The position numbers and the translations under genes were made by a program. From the NCBI RefSeq assembly GCF_003583725.1, contig NZ_QXTF01000002.1:248001-312000 (forward strand): DNA of 64,000 nucleotides, given 5' to 3'. Position 1 is the stretch's first letter. The number at the start of each line of letters is the position of its first letter. The notes under the pieces are model-generated. The model was given only the letters and a program-made list of their open reading frames with translations, did not search any database and was not told the origin of the DNA. This document shows positions 42,043 through 50,213 of this stretch, one piece after another. The stretch is from Sphingomonas edaphi. GTDB lineage: Bacteria; Pseudomonadota; Alphaproteobacteria; Sphingomonadales; Sphingomonadaceae.

Positions 42043-42223
42043 CCAAGTGTAACGAAGCGGTCGCGAAGGTGATCTTAAGCAACACGTAGAGCCGGCTAGG
42101 CGCGGCCAGCCCGCCGCAACGCGAACAGAATGGCATCACGAATTCACTTCGTGAGGTCCATTTCGCTATTCCGCAGTATCCCGAATTCTCGCGAAGCTGC
42201 CAAAGTCGACGCACAAAAGGAAA

Positions 42224-42245
42224 GGCCCCGCATTGCTGCGGGGCC
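42224..42245 (-). terminator. Intrinsic terminator of pnp
   Basis: GGCCCCGC/GCGGGGCC stem (42224-42231 with 42238-42245), 6-base loop. On the minus strand it is followed by TTTCCTTTTG. It lies 77 bases beyond the pnp stop. Confidence 0.75.
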
Positions 42246-42321
42246 TACTTGTTTTGAAGAACCGCCCGGCGGGCCGGGCGACCTTTCGCCTCGCCTCTCC
42301 CCGAGGGGAGAGGAGCAAGGC

Positions 42322-44670
42322 TTAGTCCTCATCCTTGTTCAGGAACGCCGGGGCGAACTCTGGGGCCGGGCCTTCGTCGCGATCGGAGTGCTCGCGCCGG
42401 GGGCCGCGGTCGCCGCGGTCGCCGCGGGGGCCACGATCGCGGTCGCCGCCTTCACGGCGAGGGCCACGGTCGCCGCGATCACGACGGGGGCCGCGATCGC
42501 CACGGTCGCCACGCGGGCCACGGTCGCCGCCTTCACGCGGTTCGCGGGCCGGGCGGGTGTCCTCCAGCTCAGCGCCGGTTTCCTGGTCGACGAGACGCAT
42601 CGACAGGCGGACCTTGCCACGTTGGTCGACTTCGAGGAGCTTGACCTTCACTTCCTGGCCTTCGGACAGGACGTCGCGGACGTTTTCGACCCGCTCGTTC
42701 TTGATTTCCGAGACGTGGACGAGGCCGTCCTTGCCCGGCATGAAGGTCACGAAGGCGCCGAAATCGACGATGTTTGCGACCTTGCCGGTGTAGACGGTGC
42801 CGACTTCCGGTTCCGCTACGATCCCGTGGATCCACTGACGAGCGGCCTCGATCTGCGACAGATCGGACGAGCTGATCTTGATCAGGCCTTCATCGTCGAT
42901 GTCCACTTTGGCGCCGGTCGTCGCGACGATTTCGCGAATGACCTTGCCCCCGGTGCCGATCACTTCGCGGATCTTGTCCTTGGCAATCTGCATGGTTTCG
43001 ATGCGCGGCGCATGGGCGCTGAGCTCGGTCCGGGTTTGGTCGAGAGCCTTGGCCATTTCGCCGAGGATGTGCGCGCGGCCGTCCTTCGCCTGGGCTAGGG
43101 CGACCTTCATGATCTCCTCGGTGATGCCGGCGACCTTGATGTCCATCTGCAGGCTGGTGATGCCTTCCGAAGTTCCCGCGACCTTGAAGTCCATGTCGCC
43201 GAGGTGGTCTTCGTCACCGAGGATGTCGCTGATCACCGCGAAGTCCGTGCCTTCGAGGATCAGGCCCATGGCGATACCGGCAACCGGACGCTTCAAAGGA
43301 ACGCCCGCGTCCATCATCGACAGTGATCCGCCGCAGACGGTAGCCATCGACGAGGAGCCGTTGCTCTCCGTAATGTCGCTGAGCACGCGGATCGTGTAGG
43401 GGAACTCGTCCGTCGTCGGGAGCATCGGGTGAAGCGCGCGCCAGGCGAGCTTGCCGTGACCGACTTCGCGGCGGCCCGGCGCGCCGAAGCGGCCGACTTC
43501 GCCGACCGAGTAGGGCGGGAAGTTATAGTGCAGCATAAATCGCTGGTAGGAGAGACCCTCCAGGCCGTCGATCATCTGCTCCGCATCCTTGGTACCGAGC
43601 GTGGTGGTGCAGATGGCCTGCGTCTCGCCGCGGGTGAACAGAGCCGAGCCGTGGGCGCGCGGCAGGAAGCCGACCATTGCCTCGATAGGACGGACGGTCT
43701 TCGTATCGCGGCCGTCGATGCGGCGGCCTTCGGTGAGGATAGCGCCGCGGACGACGTCGGCCTCGAGCTTCTTCACCAGCTTCAGCGTACCGAGGTAGGC
43801 GGCGGGATCGGACTCTTGAAGGTCTGCAAAGGCTTCGCGGGCCTTCTCGCGGGCGACGTTGATCGCGGTCTGGCGTTCCTGCTTGTTAGTCAGGGCGTAC
43901 GCCTTCTTCAGGTCTTCGCCGATGACTGACTTCAGCTTCGCCTTCGTGTCAGCACCGTCGTCGAGAAGGTTGAGCTCCCACGGGTCCTTGGCAGCTTTTT
44001 CGGCGAGCTTGATGATGCCGTCGCAAACCTTCTTCGAGGCGGCGTGGGCAAACATGACGGCGCCGAGCATCGTCTCTTCCGAAAGTTCCTTGGCTTCGGA
44101 TTCGACCATCATCACGGCATTGGGCGTACCGGCGACGACCAGGTCGAGTTCGCCTTCCGCGACCTCGGTATTGGTCGGGTTAAGGATATATTCGCCGTCC
44201 TTATAGCCGACACGGGCGGCGCCGATCGGGCCCATGAATGGAACGCCGGAGATGGTGAGGGCGGCCGACGCCGCGCACATGGCGACGATGTCCGGCTCAT
44301 TCTCGCCATCGTAGGAAAGGACCTGAGCGATCACGAGGACTTCGTTGTAGAAGCCTTCCGGGAAGAGCGGACGGATCGGGCGGTCGATCAGGCGGCTGGT
44401 CAGCGTTTCCTTTTCGGTCGCGCCGCGCTCACGCTTGAAGAAGCCGCCCGGGATGCGCCCGGCGGCCGAGAATTTTTCCTGGTAGTGGACGGTCAGGGGG
44501 AAGAAATCCTGGCCCGGCTTCACCGACTTGGCGGCGGTGACGGCGCAGAGCACCACGGTTTCGCCAAGGGTCGCCAGGACGGCGCCATCGGCCTGGCGGG
44601 CAACGCGGCCCGTTTCGAGCTTGAGGGTCTTTCCGCCAAGATCGATTTCCACAGTCTTGATGTCGAACAT
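42322..44670 (-). CDS. pnp: Polyribonucleotide nucleotidyltransferase (PNPase)
   Basis: 782 residues. Two RNase PH domains (about 1-225 and 320-540; [16 protein letters not shown] and [14 protein letters not shown]) flank an alpha-helical domain. A KH domain ([26 protein letters not shown], about 560-615) and an S1 domain (about 625-695) follow. It degrades RNA 3' to 5' with phosphate and is a degradosome partner. The tail after about 705 is a long run of [13 protein letters not shown] repeats, more extended than in E. coli, which could bind RNA or proteins. It is downstream of rpsO with about 160 bases between, where a control hairpin is likely. Confidence 0.95.
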   Translation of the reverse strand: MFDIKTVEIDLGGKTLKLETGRVARQADGAVLATLGETVVLCAVTAAKSVKPGQDFFPLTVHYQEKFSAAGRIPGGFFKRERGATEKETLTSRLIDRPIRPLFPEGFYNEVLVIAQVLSYDGENEPDIVAMCAASAALTISGVPFMGPIGAARVGYKDGEYILNPTNTEVAEGELDLVVAGTPNAVMMVESEAKELSEETMLGAVMFAHAASKKVCDGIIKLAEKAAKDPWELNLLDDGADTKAKLKSVIGEDLKKAYALTNKQERQTAINVAREKAREAFADLQESDPAAYLGTLKLVKKLEADVVRGAILTEGRRIDGRDTKTVRPIEAMVGFLPRAHGSALFTRGETQAICTTTLGTKDAEQMIDGLEGLSYQRFMLHYNFPPYSVGEVGRFGAPGRREVGHGKLAWRALHPMLPTTDEFPYTIRVLSDITESNGSSSMATVCGGSLSMMDAGVPLKRPVAGIAMGLILEGTDFAVISDILGDEDHLGDMDFKVAGTSEGITSLQMDIKVAGITEEIMKVALAQAKDGRAHILGEMAKALDQTRTELSAHAPRIETMQIAKDKIREVIGTGGKVIREIVATTGAKVDIDDEGLIKISSSDLSQIEAARQWIHGIVAEPEVGTVYTGKVANIVDFGAFVTFMPGKDGLVHVSEIKNERVENVRDVLSEGQEVKVKLLEVDQRGKVRLSMRLVDQETGAELEDTRPAREPREGGDRGPRGDRGDRGPRRDRGDRGPRREGGDRDRGPRGDRGDRGPRREHSDRDEGPAPEFAPAFLNKDED

Positions 44671-44803
44671 ATTATTTCCTTACGCCCAGCGGCCGGATGC
44701 CGGTGGGGGCAGCTGTTGCAGGCGAAACCGGCCTGCGAGCGGTGCGGGGCCTAATTTGCCCCCAAGGCGGTCCGCCGAAATGCGAAACAGCCCCGAAAAT
44801 GCG

Positions 44804-44826
44804 AAGGGCGCCGCGAGGGCGCCCTT
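44804..44826 (-). terminator. Hairpin after rpsO
   Basis: AAGGGCGCC (44804-44812) pairs with GGCGCCCTT (44818-44826) around a 5-base loop, just after the rpsO stop. The minus-strand sequence after it is CGCATTTTCGG, a weak U-tract, so partial termination or processing between rpsO and pnp is plausible. Confidence 0.55.
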
Positions 44827-44831
44827 GGCGG

Positions 44832-45101
44832 TTACTTGCGGAGGCCCAGCTTGGCGATCAGGTCGCTATAGCGTTGGGCGTCTTCGCGCTTCAGAAAATC
44901 GAGCAGGGAACGACGCTTGTTGACCATCATCAGCAGGCCGCGGCGCGAGTGGTTGTCCTTCGCGTGGGTCTTGAAATGGTCGGTCAGCGTCTGGATGCGG
45001 CTGGTCAGGATCGCGACCTGGACTTCAGGCGAACCGGTGTCGCCTTCAGCGCGGGCGTGTTCCTTGATCAGCTTCTGCTTCTCGTCAGCGGTAATCGACA
45101 T
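44832..45101 (-). CDS. rpsO: 30S ribosomal protein S15
   Basis: 89 residues, the standard S15 length. The sequence shows the rRNA-binding blocks [17 protein letters not shown] and [19 protein letters not shown]. It has an AAGGAGTG ribosome-binding site. It is located between truB and pnp as in many proteobacteria. Confidence 0.97.
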   Translation of the reverse strand: MSITADEKQKLIKEHARAEGDTGSPEVQVAILTSRIQTLTDHFKTHAKDNHSRRGLLMMVNKRRSLLDFLKREDAQRYSDLIAKLGLRK

Positions 45102-45119
45102 CTAGCACTCCTTATCTGT

Positions 45120-46007
45120 CTATAGGTTGAACCCGCGCACGACCGTGATCGCGCCGTCCGTTGCCTCGACCAGCGCAACGGGCGTTTCCGCATCCATCGC
45201 AAGGTGAAGCCCCGGACTGACGGGGATCCCGAACAGCTGCTGCCCAAAACGGAGCAGCCGGGCCTGTTCGGGGGTGACGGGGAGGCCCGGGATGTCGTCC
45301 AGTCCCGCCTCAAGCGGGAGAACCGTCCTCGTCAGTTGGCGCGCCTTAGCGGCATCGATCAGAAAGTCCAGCGAAATCGCCTTTTCCAGGGTGAACGGAC
45401 CAGCCTTTGTCCGACGCAACATAATGACATGGCCTACGCTGCCCAGCCCATGGGCGATGTCGCGGGCGAGGCTACGGATATAGGTGCCTTTCGACACGAT
45501 GGCGGTCAGGGTGACGTCCCGATCGTGCATTGCGACGAGGTGCAACCCGTGGATGGTGATGCTGCGCGACTGAAGCGTGACTTCCTCGCCGGCGCGAGCG
45601 AGGTCATATGCGCGTTTTCCGTCGACCTTCAGCGCGGAGAAGGCGGGCGGGACTTGGTCGATGGGACCTGTGAAGCGGGGGAGGAGGGCTTCGATATCAC
45701 TGCGCGTCGGCCGAACATCGCTGGTTGCGATCACTTCGCCTTCAAGGTCGAGTGTGTCGGTTTCTTCGCCAAAGCGGATGGTGAAGTCATAGGCCTTGGT
45801 CGCGTCGAGCAGTCGGCCGGCCAGCTTGGTCGCTTCGCCCAGCGCGATCGGCAGGACGCCGGTTGCCAAGGGGTCGAGTGTCCCGCCATGGCCGACCTTG
45901 GTCTTGGGCTCCCCGGCTTCACGCAGCGCACGCTTGACGGCGGCGACGGCTTGGGTCGAACCCATCCCCAGTGGCTTGTCCAGAATGATCCAACCGTTGA
46001 GCGCCAT
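45120..46007 (-). CDS. truB: tRNA pseudouridine-55 synthase
   Basis: 295 residues. It converts U55 in the T-loop of tRNAs to pseudouridine. The catalytic Asp lies in VGHGGTLDPLATGVL (about residues 39-53). GWIILDKPLGMGSTQAVAAVKR at the start and SKGTYIRSLARDI are family-typical, as is the C-terminal PUA-like segment. It precedes rpsO by 18 bases on the same strand. Confidence 0.95.
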   Translation of the reverse strand: MALNGWIILDKPLGMGSTQAVAAVKRALREAGEPKTKVGHGGTLDPLATGVLPIALGEATKLAGRLLDATKAYDFTIRFGEETDTLDLEGEVIATSDVRPTRSDIEALLPRFTGPIDQVPPAFSALKVDGKRAYDLARAGEEVTLQSRSITIHGLHLVAMHDRDVTLTAIVSKGTYIRSLARDIAHGLGSVGHVIMLRRTKAGPFTLEKAISLDFLIDAAKARQLTRTVLPLEAGLDDIPGLPVTPEQARLLRFGQQLFGIPVSPGLHLAMDAETPVALVEATDGAITVVRGFNL

Positions 46008-46079
46008 GGGCGGTGCCGATAGACAAGGCCCACGCGTTTGACCATAAGTCCGCGCCCGTTGTGCAAAGGACCGGAATTT

Positions 46080-47132
46080 TTGCTTACCATCGTCGGCGAA
46101 TGCGACCAGCGACTATTCGGGATGAAGCCGGCCGAACGGCTCGCCCGGCAGGTAGCGAACCTCGGCGACCTGCAGATCGTCGCCCATGCATCTGCTGTCT
46201 TGTCCAACGATCTTGTCACCTGGTTAGCGAGCAATCCGGGAACCGTCGTCACATCTCCTGGTGGTCGGCCTCTTGCCGTCGCCGTCACCGCCGCGGACCG
46301 GGCGTGTGCTGAGCGGGTAATTGGCGGATCAGCAGGTGAGCTGAAATGCATTGGCGCCGATACGATTGGTGCAGTCTACGTCCGGAAGTTGCGCCGCCGC
46401 CTCGATCCCTTTGCACTTGCGCTCGGCGAACAGTCGCGCGCCGACGTAGAGCGAAAACTGTTCGCCAGTGTCTACAAGGGCGTGACAGACATCATCACCA
46501 AATATGCGTGGCCCGAACCTGCGCTTTGGCTGACGCGAGGCGCTGCTGCGCTTGGATTGTCGCCCAACGCGGTGACGATCTTCGGTTTCGTGCTGACTTT
46601 CGTCGCCGGCTGGCAATTCTATATCGGCAACCTGGCGGAAGGATTGCTAGCTGCTTGGCTAATGACCTTGCTGGACACGGTTGACGGCAAGCTGGCCCGG
46701 GTGACGTTAACCTCGAGCTGGCTTGGCAATCAGCTGGATCATGGCAATGATCTGATCCACCCGCCGCTTTGGTGGTACTGCCTCGCGCACGGGATCGGCG
46801 TGGTGGCGCCGGGACATCCGTGGACCTGGCCGTCGTGCTGGATCATCCTGGGCACCTATGTCGTCGGCCGGGTGCTGGAGCGCGGGTTCAAAAAGCAATT
46901 CGGAATCAACCCTTTCATGTGGAAGCAGTTTGATTCGCGGTTCCGGACGATCGTATCGCGCCGCAACATCATCCTGCTGTTCATGACGGTTGGACTGGTC
47001 GTTGGGATGCCGGCCGAAGCGTTCGCGCTTTGCGCAGCGTGGAGCCTCGTGTCCGTAGTGATCCAGGGCTGGCGGTATGGACAGGCCATTCGCCATGCGC
47101 GAACCGCGCCTATTAACGCCTGGCTGGGGTGA
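46080..47132 (+). CDS. CDP-alcohol phosphatidyltransferase with degenerate N-terminal nucleotidyltransferase-like domain
   Basis: 350 residues. The C-terminal domain (about 130-345) has several membrane helices and the full motif D-G-x2-A-R-x8-G-x3-D-x3-D, read as DGKLARVTLTSSWLGNQLDHGND. This marks CDP-alcohol phosphotransferases that make phospholipids or inositol phosphates. The first about 120 residues resemble a nucleotidyltransferase fold without the G-x-G-x-R signature, probably an inactive relic. The linker RRLDPFALALG and YKGVTDIITKYAWP are conserved in related fusions. The TTG at 46080 with AAAGGA upstream is preferred over the TTG at 46038. It overlaps the next gene by 4 bases (GTGA). 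Confidence 0.78.
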   Translation: MLTIVGECDQRLFGMKPAERLARQVANLGDLQIVAHASAVLSNDLVTWLASNPGTVVTSPGGRPLAVAVTAADRACAERVIGGSAGELKCIGADTIGAVYVRKLRRRLDPFALALGEQSRADVERKLFASVYKGVTDIITKYAWPEPALWLTRGAAALGLSPNAVTIFGFVLTFVAGWQFYIGNLAEGLLAAWLMTLLDTVDGKLARVTLTSSWLGNQLDHGNDLIHPPLWWYCLAHGIGVVAPGHPWTWPSCWIILGTYVVGRVLERGFKKQFGINPFMWKQFDSRFRTIVSRRNIILLFMTVGLVVGMPAEAFALCAAWSLVSVVIQGWRYGQAIRHARTAPINAWLG

Positions 47133-48088
47133 TCAAGAAGCGCCGCATCGCCCAGCTGACATGGCGCGAGTATTTGCCCATGGCGCTGGTCATTGCGTTG
47201 TGGGGAGTGATCGTCGCCGCGATTGGCCACGCTGACGCTGCCCGTCTGCTGGCGGCGGTAACTTTGATCCGTGCCATACAGATGCTGACGCGCCTGGCGA
47301 CTTCCCTAGCAGTGCGGCGCCGGATGCTGGCGCCGCGCACCATCAGACGGCAGGCGCGCAGGGTGGCGGTCAACCTCCAGCTTGCCACGCTGCTTCTTGG
47401 CCTGCTCCTCGTTGCCGCGATCGTCGAGGGATTGAAGGTGGCAGGGCACCAGGAGGTCGCTGCCTTCCTTCCATTTGTCGCGCTGGGCATGCCCGCCCGC
47501 TATGTCCGTCTGGCGGACGCACGGACGGTCTCGCCCTACTTTCGGTTAGCCTTGGGCGCGAGCGGACTGGCAACAGTGCTGGTCGGCTGGGCGCTCGGTT
47601 GGCATGCGGCGGCGATGGGCTTTGCATTCGGTGCGCGCGAATGGGTGGCCTATGCCGTCCTCCGCTGGTGGCCGCGCACGCCTTACAAGCCCAAGGTTCC
47701 GATGGAGAACCCGCTGCACTTCGCGGAAATCGCTCGCAATTCTGCGATTATGGGCCGCCGGCTTCTGACCTACCGTGTAACCAAGACAATCCTGACCGTG
47801 TTTGGGCCGTTCGGCAATGCAGCAGCACGAACCGGGCGCGAGCTGCAATGGATCCGCAAGATCGAGCCTTATGTGCCGCATCACTTTGGCGGTTTCGTCG
47901 CCTTCAGCTTGGGACTGTTCGGCGCTGCGGCCGTTGTTCTGTGGCATAGCACCGAACCTGCGGCCGCACTGTTAGCGTCCGGGCTATGCCAAATGGGCGG
48001 TGCGGCAGCCAACGTGGTATTGCTCTGGCACTGGTTGCCGCCAAAGGGCAGCGAAGTTCTGCCCATCGACGATGACGACGACGAGTAG
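47129..48088 (+). CDS. Multi-pass membrane protein coupled to the phosphatidyltransferase
   Basis: 319 residues with about 7-8 hydrophobic helices, Arg-rich cytoplasmic loops (AVRRRMLAPRTIRRQARR) and an acidic tail (DDDDDE). GTG start overlapping the upstream stop. I do not recognise a family. Tight coupling to a CDP-alcohol phosphatidyltransferase suggests a role in synthesis or movement of the same lipid. Confidence 0.7.
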   Translation: MIKKRRIAQLTWREYLPMALVIALWGVIVAAIGHADAARLLAAVTLIRAIQMLTRLATSLAVRRRMLAPRTIRRQARRVAVNLQLATLLLGLLLVAAIVEGLKVAGHQEVAAFLPFVALGMPARYVRLADARTVSPYFRLALGASGLATVLVGWALGWHAAAMGFAFGAREWVAYAVLRWWPRTPYKPKVPMENPLHFAEIARNSAIMGRRLLTYRVTKTILTVFGPFGNAAARTGRELQWIRKIEPYVPHHFGGFVAFSLGLFGAAAVVLWHSTEPAAALLASGLCQMGGAAANVVLLWHWLPPKGSEVLPIDDDDDE

Positions 48089-48091
48089 GCG

Positions 48092-48706
48092 TTAGCGCGG
48101 GATTTCCAGGCTGAGCTGGCGGGCCTCGCCTTCACGCAGGCGCTCCATGAAGTGGCGGCGGCAAAGGGCCACGTAGCGGTCGTTGCCACCGATTTCCGTC
48201 TGCGCGCCGGCGGCGACTGCGTGCCCGTTCTGGTCCACGCGCAGGTTCATCGTAGCCTTGCGGCCGCATTCGCAGACCGCCTTCAGCTCGATCAGCGCGT
48301 CCGCCAACGCAAGGAGAGCGGCGGATCCCGGAAAGAGGTTGCCCTGGAAATCGGTACGGAGGCCGTAACAAAGCACAGGAATCGATAGCTCATCAGCGAT
48401 CCGGCACAGCTGCAGTACATGGGCTCTGGTCAGGAACTGCGCTTCATCGACGAGGATGCAGTGGAGCTTTCGCTTAAGCAACTCGGCAACGATAGCATCG
48501 AACAGATTATCATCGTCCCGGTAGCGGTGCGCGCCCGCTTCGAGCCCGATGCGCGAGCCGATTGTGCCTACGCCAGCCCGGTCGTCGAGGTCGGCGGTCC
48601 ACAACATGGTTTCCATGCCGCGCTCGCGGTAATTGAAATCCGCCTGAAGCAGGGTGGTCGATTTCCCCGCGTTCATCGCGGCATAGTAGAAATAGAGCTT
48701 GGCCAT
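48092..48706 (-). CDS. tdk: Thymidine kinase
   Basis: 204 residues, type II (TK1-like). P-loop MNAGKSTTLL (about residues 11-20), ILVDEAQFL with the catalytic Asp-Glu, the zinc site CECGRK plus a later LCRRHF, and lasso residues near GGNDRYV. It phosphorylates thymidine for salvage. Convergent with the membrane-protein gene. Confidence 0.93.
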   Translation of the reverse strand: MAKLYFYYAAMNAGKSTTLLQADFNYRERGMETMLWTADLDDRAGVGTIGSRIGLEAGAHRYRDDDNLFDAIVAELLKRKLHCILVDEAQFLTRAHVLQLCRIADELSIPVLCYGLRTDFQGNLFPGSAALLALADALIELKAVCECGRKATMNLRVDQNGHAVAAGAQTEIGGNDRYVALCRRHFMERLREGEARQLSLEIPR

Positions 48707-48712
48707 GCGGTC

Positions 48713-49105
48713 CTACGGGCAGAGTGAGCCGGCCGGGGCGGCACGGAAACGAGAGAGAATGACGGCCGAAACGGGTTTCGGCCAATGTTCGATCGCCAGC
48801 CGTCCGTTGGCGGGCACGGCGCAGCTTTTTGCCTCGGCCGGCCTGCCGTCGACTACCAGGGTAGCGCGGTAGGCATAGTCGTGGGGGCTGTTGTTGGTGA
48901 CGGTCATGGTGGTACCCATCATCGGCTGGAGCGACACCCGAATTTGGTTGTGCGCGGGAGTCGCAGTGTTGCCGACCTTGCGGGCGTTGACGGGTTCGCC
49001 GTTCCGGACCGAGAAAATCCAGCTTTCGCCCATGCGCACCGTCAGCGGGGCCGGGGCAGCTGGTACGGCCGCGAGGAGGGACAGCAGGGCGAGGATTCGC
49101 ATCAT
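48713..49105 (-). CDS. Hypothetical exported protein, 130 residues
   Basis: A signal peptide (MMRILALLSLLAAVPAAPA) is followed by a predicted small beta-rich domain: LTVRMGESWIFSVRNG, MTVTNNSPHDYAYRATLVV and a CAVP/SLCP cysteine pair that could form a disulfide. The fold looks Ig-like. It is 6 bases upstream of tdk on the same strand. Family not identified. Confidence 0.7.
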   Translation of the reverse strand: MMRILALLSLLAAVPAAPAPLTVRMGESWIFSVRNGEPVNARKVGNTATPAHNQIRVSLQPMMGTTMTVTNNSPHDYAYRATLVVDGRPAEAKSCAVPANGRLAIEHWPKPVSAVILSRFRAAPAGSLCP

Positions 49106-49144
49106 CGCCTCACCCTAGCCGCGCAGAAGTGAATGAAAACCGGA

Positions 49145-49651
49145 TTAGCGCCATTCGTCCGTCAGGATCGAGAAGAGCACCGTGTCGCGGACATGGCCGG
49201 TCCAAGTGACGCGGTCGGCGCGCAACACGCCCTCGCGGACCGCGCCGAGTCGGGTCATGGCAGCCTGGCTGCGCGCGTTGCGGGCGTCGACGCGGAACTC
49301 GACGCGGCGATAACCGGCATCGAAGGCGCGCCGGAGCATCATGTCCTTCACGCGGCGATTGATGCCGGTCCCGCGAAACCTAGGGCGGTAATAAGTGCCA
49401 CGGATTTCCAGCACACCACGCGGTTCGTCGATGTTGAGGAAATTGCCTATGCCTACGAATTCGTCGCCATCGAAAAGTGCAAAGCCTACCCAGCCCATGG
49501 CGCGCATCAGGTCAAAGGTCGCGTCAAATTCTTCAGGCCCGAAGTTGATCGAATAGATTTTCCAGATGTCGAGATCTTCGGCGCATGCGGACTTGAGCAA
49601 TTCGCGATGCGCTTCCGTTAGCGGTTCGGCGCGAAGACCGTCGTCCGTCAT
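49145..49651 (-). CDS. GNAT family N-acetyltransferase
   Basis: 168 residues. The GNAT acetyl-CoA region appears as GTYYRPRFRGTGINRRVKDMML (R-x-x-G-x-G-like) with VEFRVDARNARSQAAMTRLGAVREGVLR, typical of RimJ/RimL-type enzymes. The ATG at 49651 is favoured; an in-frame TTG 36 bases upstream has no ribosome-binding site. Substrate unknown. It sits between tdk and rbfA on the minus strand. Confidence 0.83.
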   Translation of the reverse strand: MTDDGLRAEPLTEAHRELLKSACAEDLDIWKIYSINFGPEEFDATFDLMRAMGWVGFALFDGDEFVGIGNFLNIDEPRGVLEIRGTYYRPRFRGTGINRRVKDMMLRRAFDAGYRRVEFRVDARNARSQAAMTRLGAVREGVLRADRVTWTGHVRDTVLFSILTDEWR

Positions 49652-49808
49652 GGCCGCGCCGAGTTTTTCTGTCTGTGATGCGGTCAAGAATTAACGCCGT
49701 GACGTCGATCCAATCGGCCTTCACTCGCCGGTCGACCGCACAATGCCAACTCTTCGCGTTGGTTCAGGATCGCTCCCCAATTCCTCACCTGCGCTCGGTT
49801 GCTCAGGT

Positions 49809-50201
49809 TCACTCTTCGCCCAGATCCTGCGCCACATGCTCGCTACGGAGTAGGCGGTCGATGTGGCTGCCTTCGTCGAAGCTTTCGTCTGCGAGGAACT
49901 TGAGCTTTGCCGCATACTTCATGCGGACGCGGCCTGCGACTTCGCGCTGGAGGTAGGCCGTGTTGGTGCGCAGTGCCTTCAATACGGCTTCCTCGTCTTG
50001 TCCCAGCAACGACTTTACGAAAACGGTCGCATGCCGAAGGTCGGGCGACATGCGCACTTCGGTGACGCTGACCGGATGGCTGGCCAGCACATCGTCATGC
50101 ACGTCGCCGCGCTGGAGGATTTCACTCAGCACGTGGCGCACCTGCTCGCCGACGCGAAGCAGGCGGACCGAGCGGCCTTCGGGAGTTTCCTTGGTGCGCA
50201 C
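49809..50201 (-). CDS. rbfA: Ribosome-binding factor A
   Basis: 130 residues. It matures the 30S subunit by binding helix 1 of 16S r[25 protein letters not shown] at the start, [17 protein letters not shown] in the KH-like core and [12 protein letters not shown] near the end are diagnostic. It is 12 bases after infB in the nusA-infB operon. Confidence 0.95.
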   Translation of the reverse strand: MRTKETPEGRSVRLLRVGEQVRHVLSEILQRGDVHDDVLASHPVSVTEVRMSPDLRHATVFVKSLLGQDEEAVLKALRTNTAYLQREVAGRVRMKYAAKLKFLADESFDEGSHIDRLLRSEHVAQDLGEE

Positions 50202-50213
50202 CGACTCCTGCCT

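Noticed and set aside
42130-43098. Plus-strand frame of 322 codons with Val/Ala/Thr repeats opposite pnp
   Set aside because: It is the reverse of the RGD-repeat tail of PNPase; the repeats explain its open frame.
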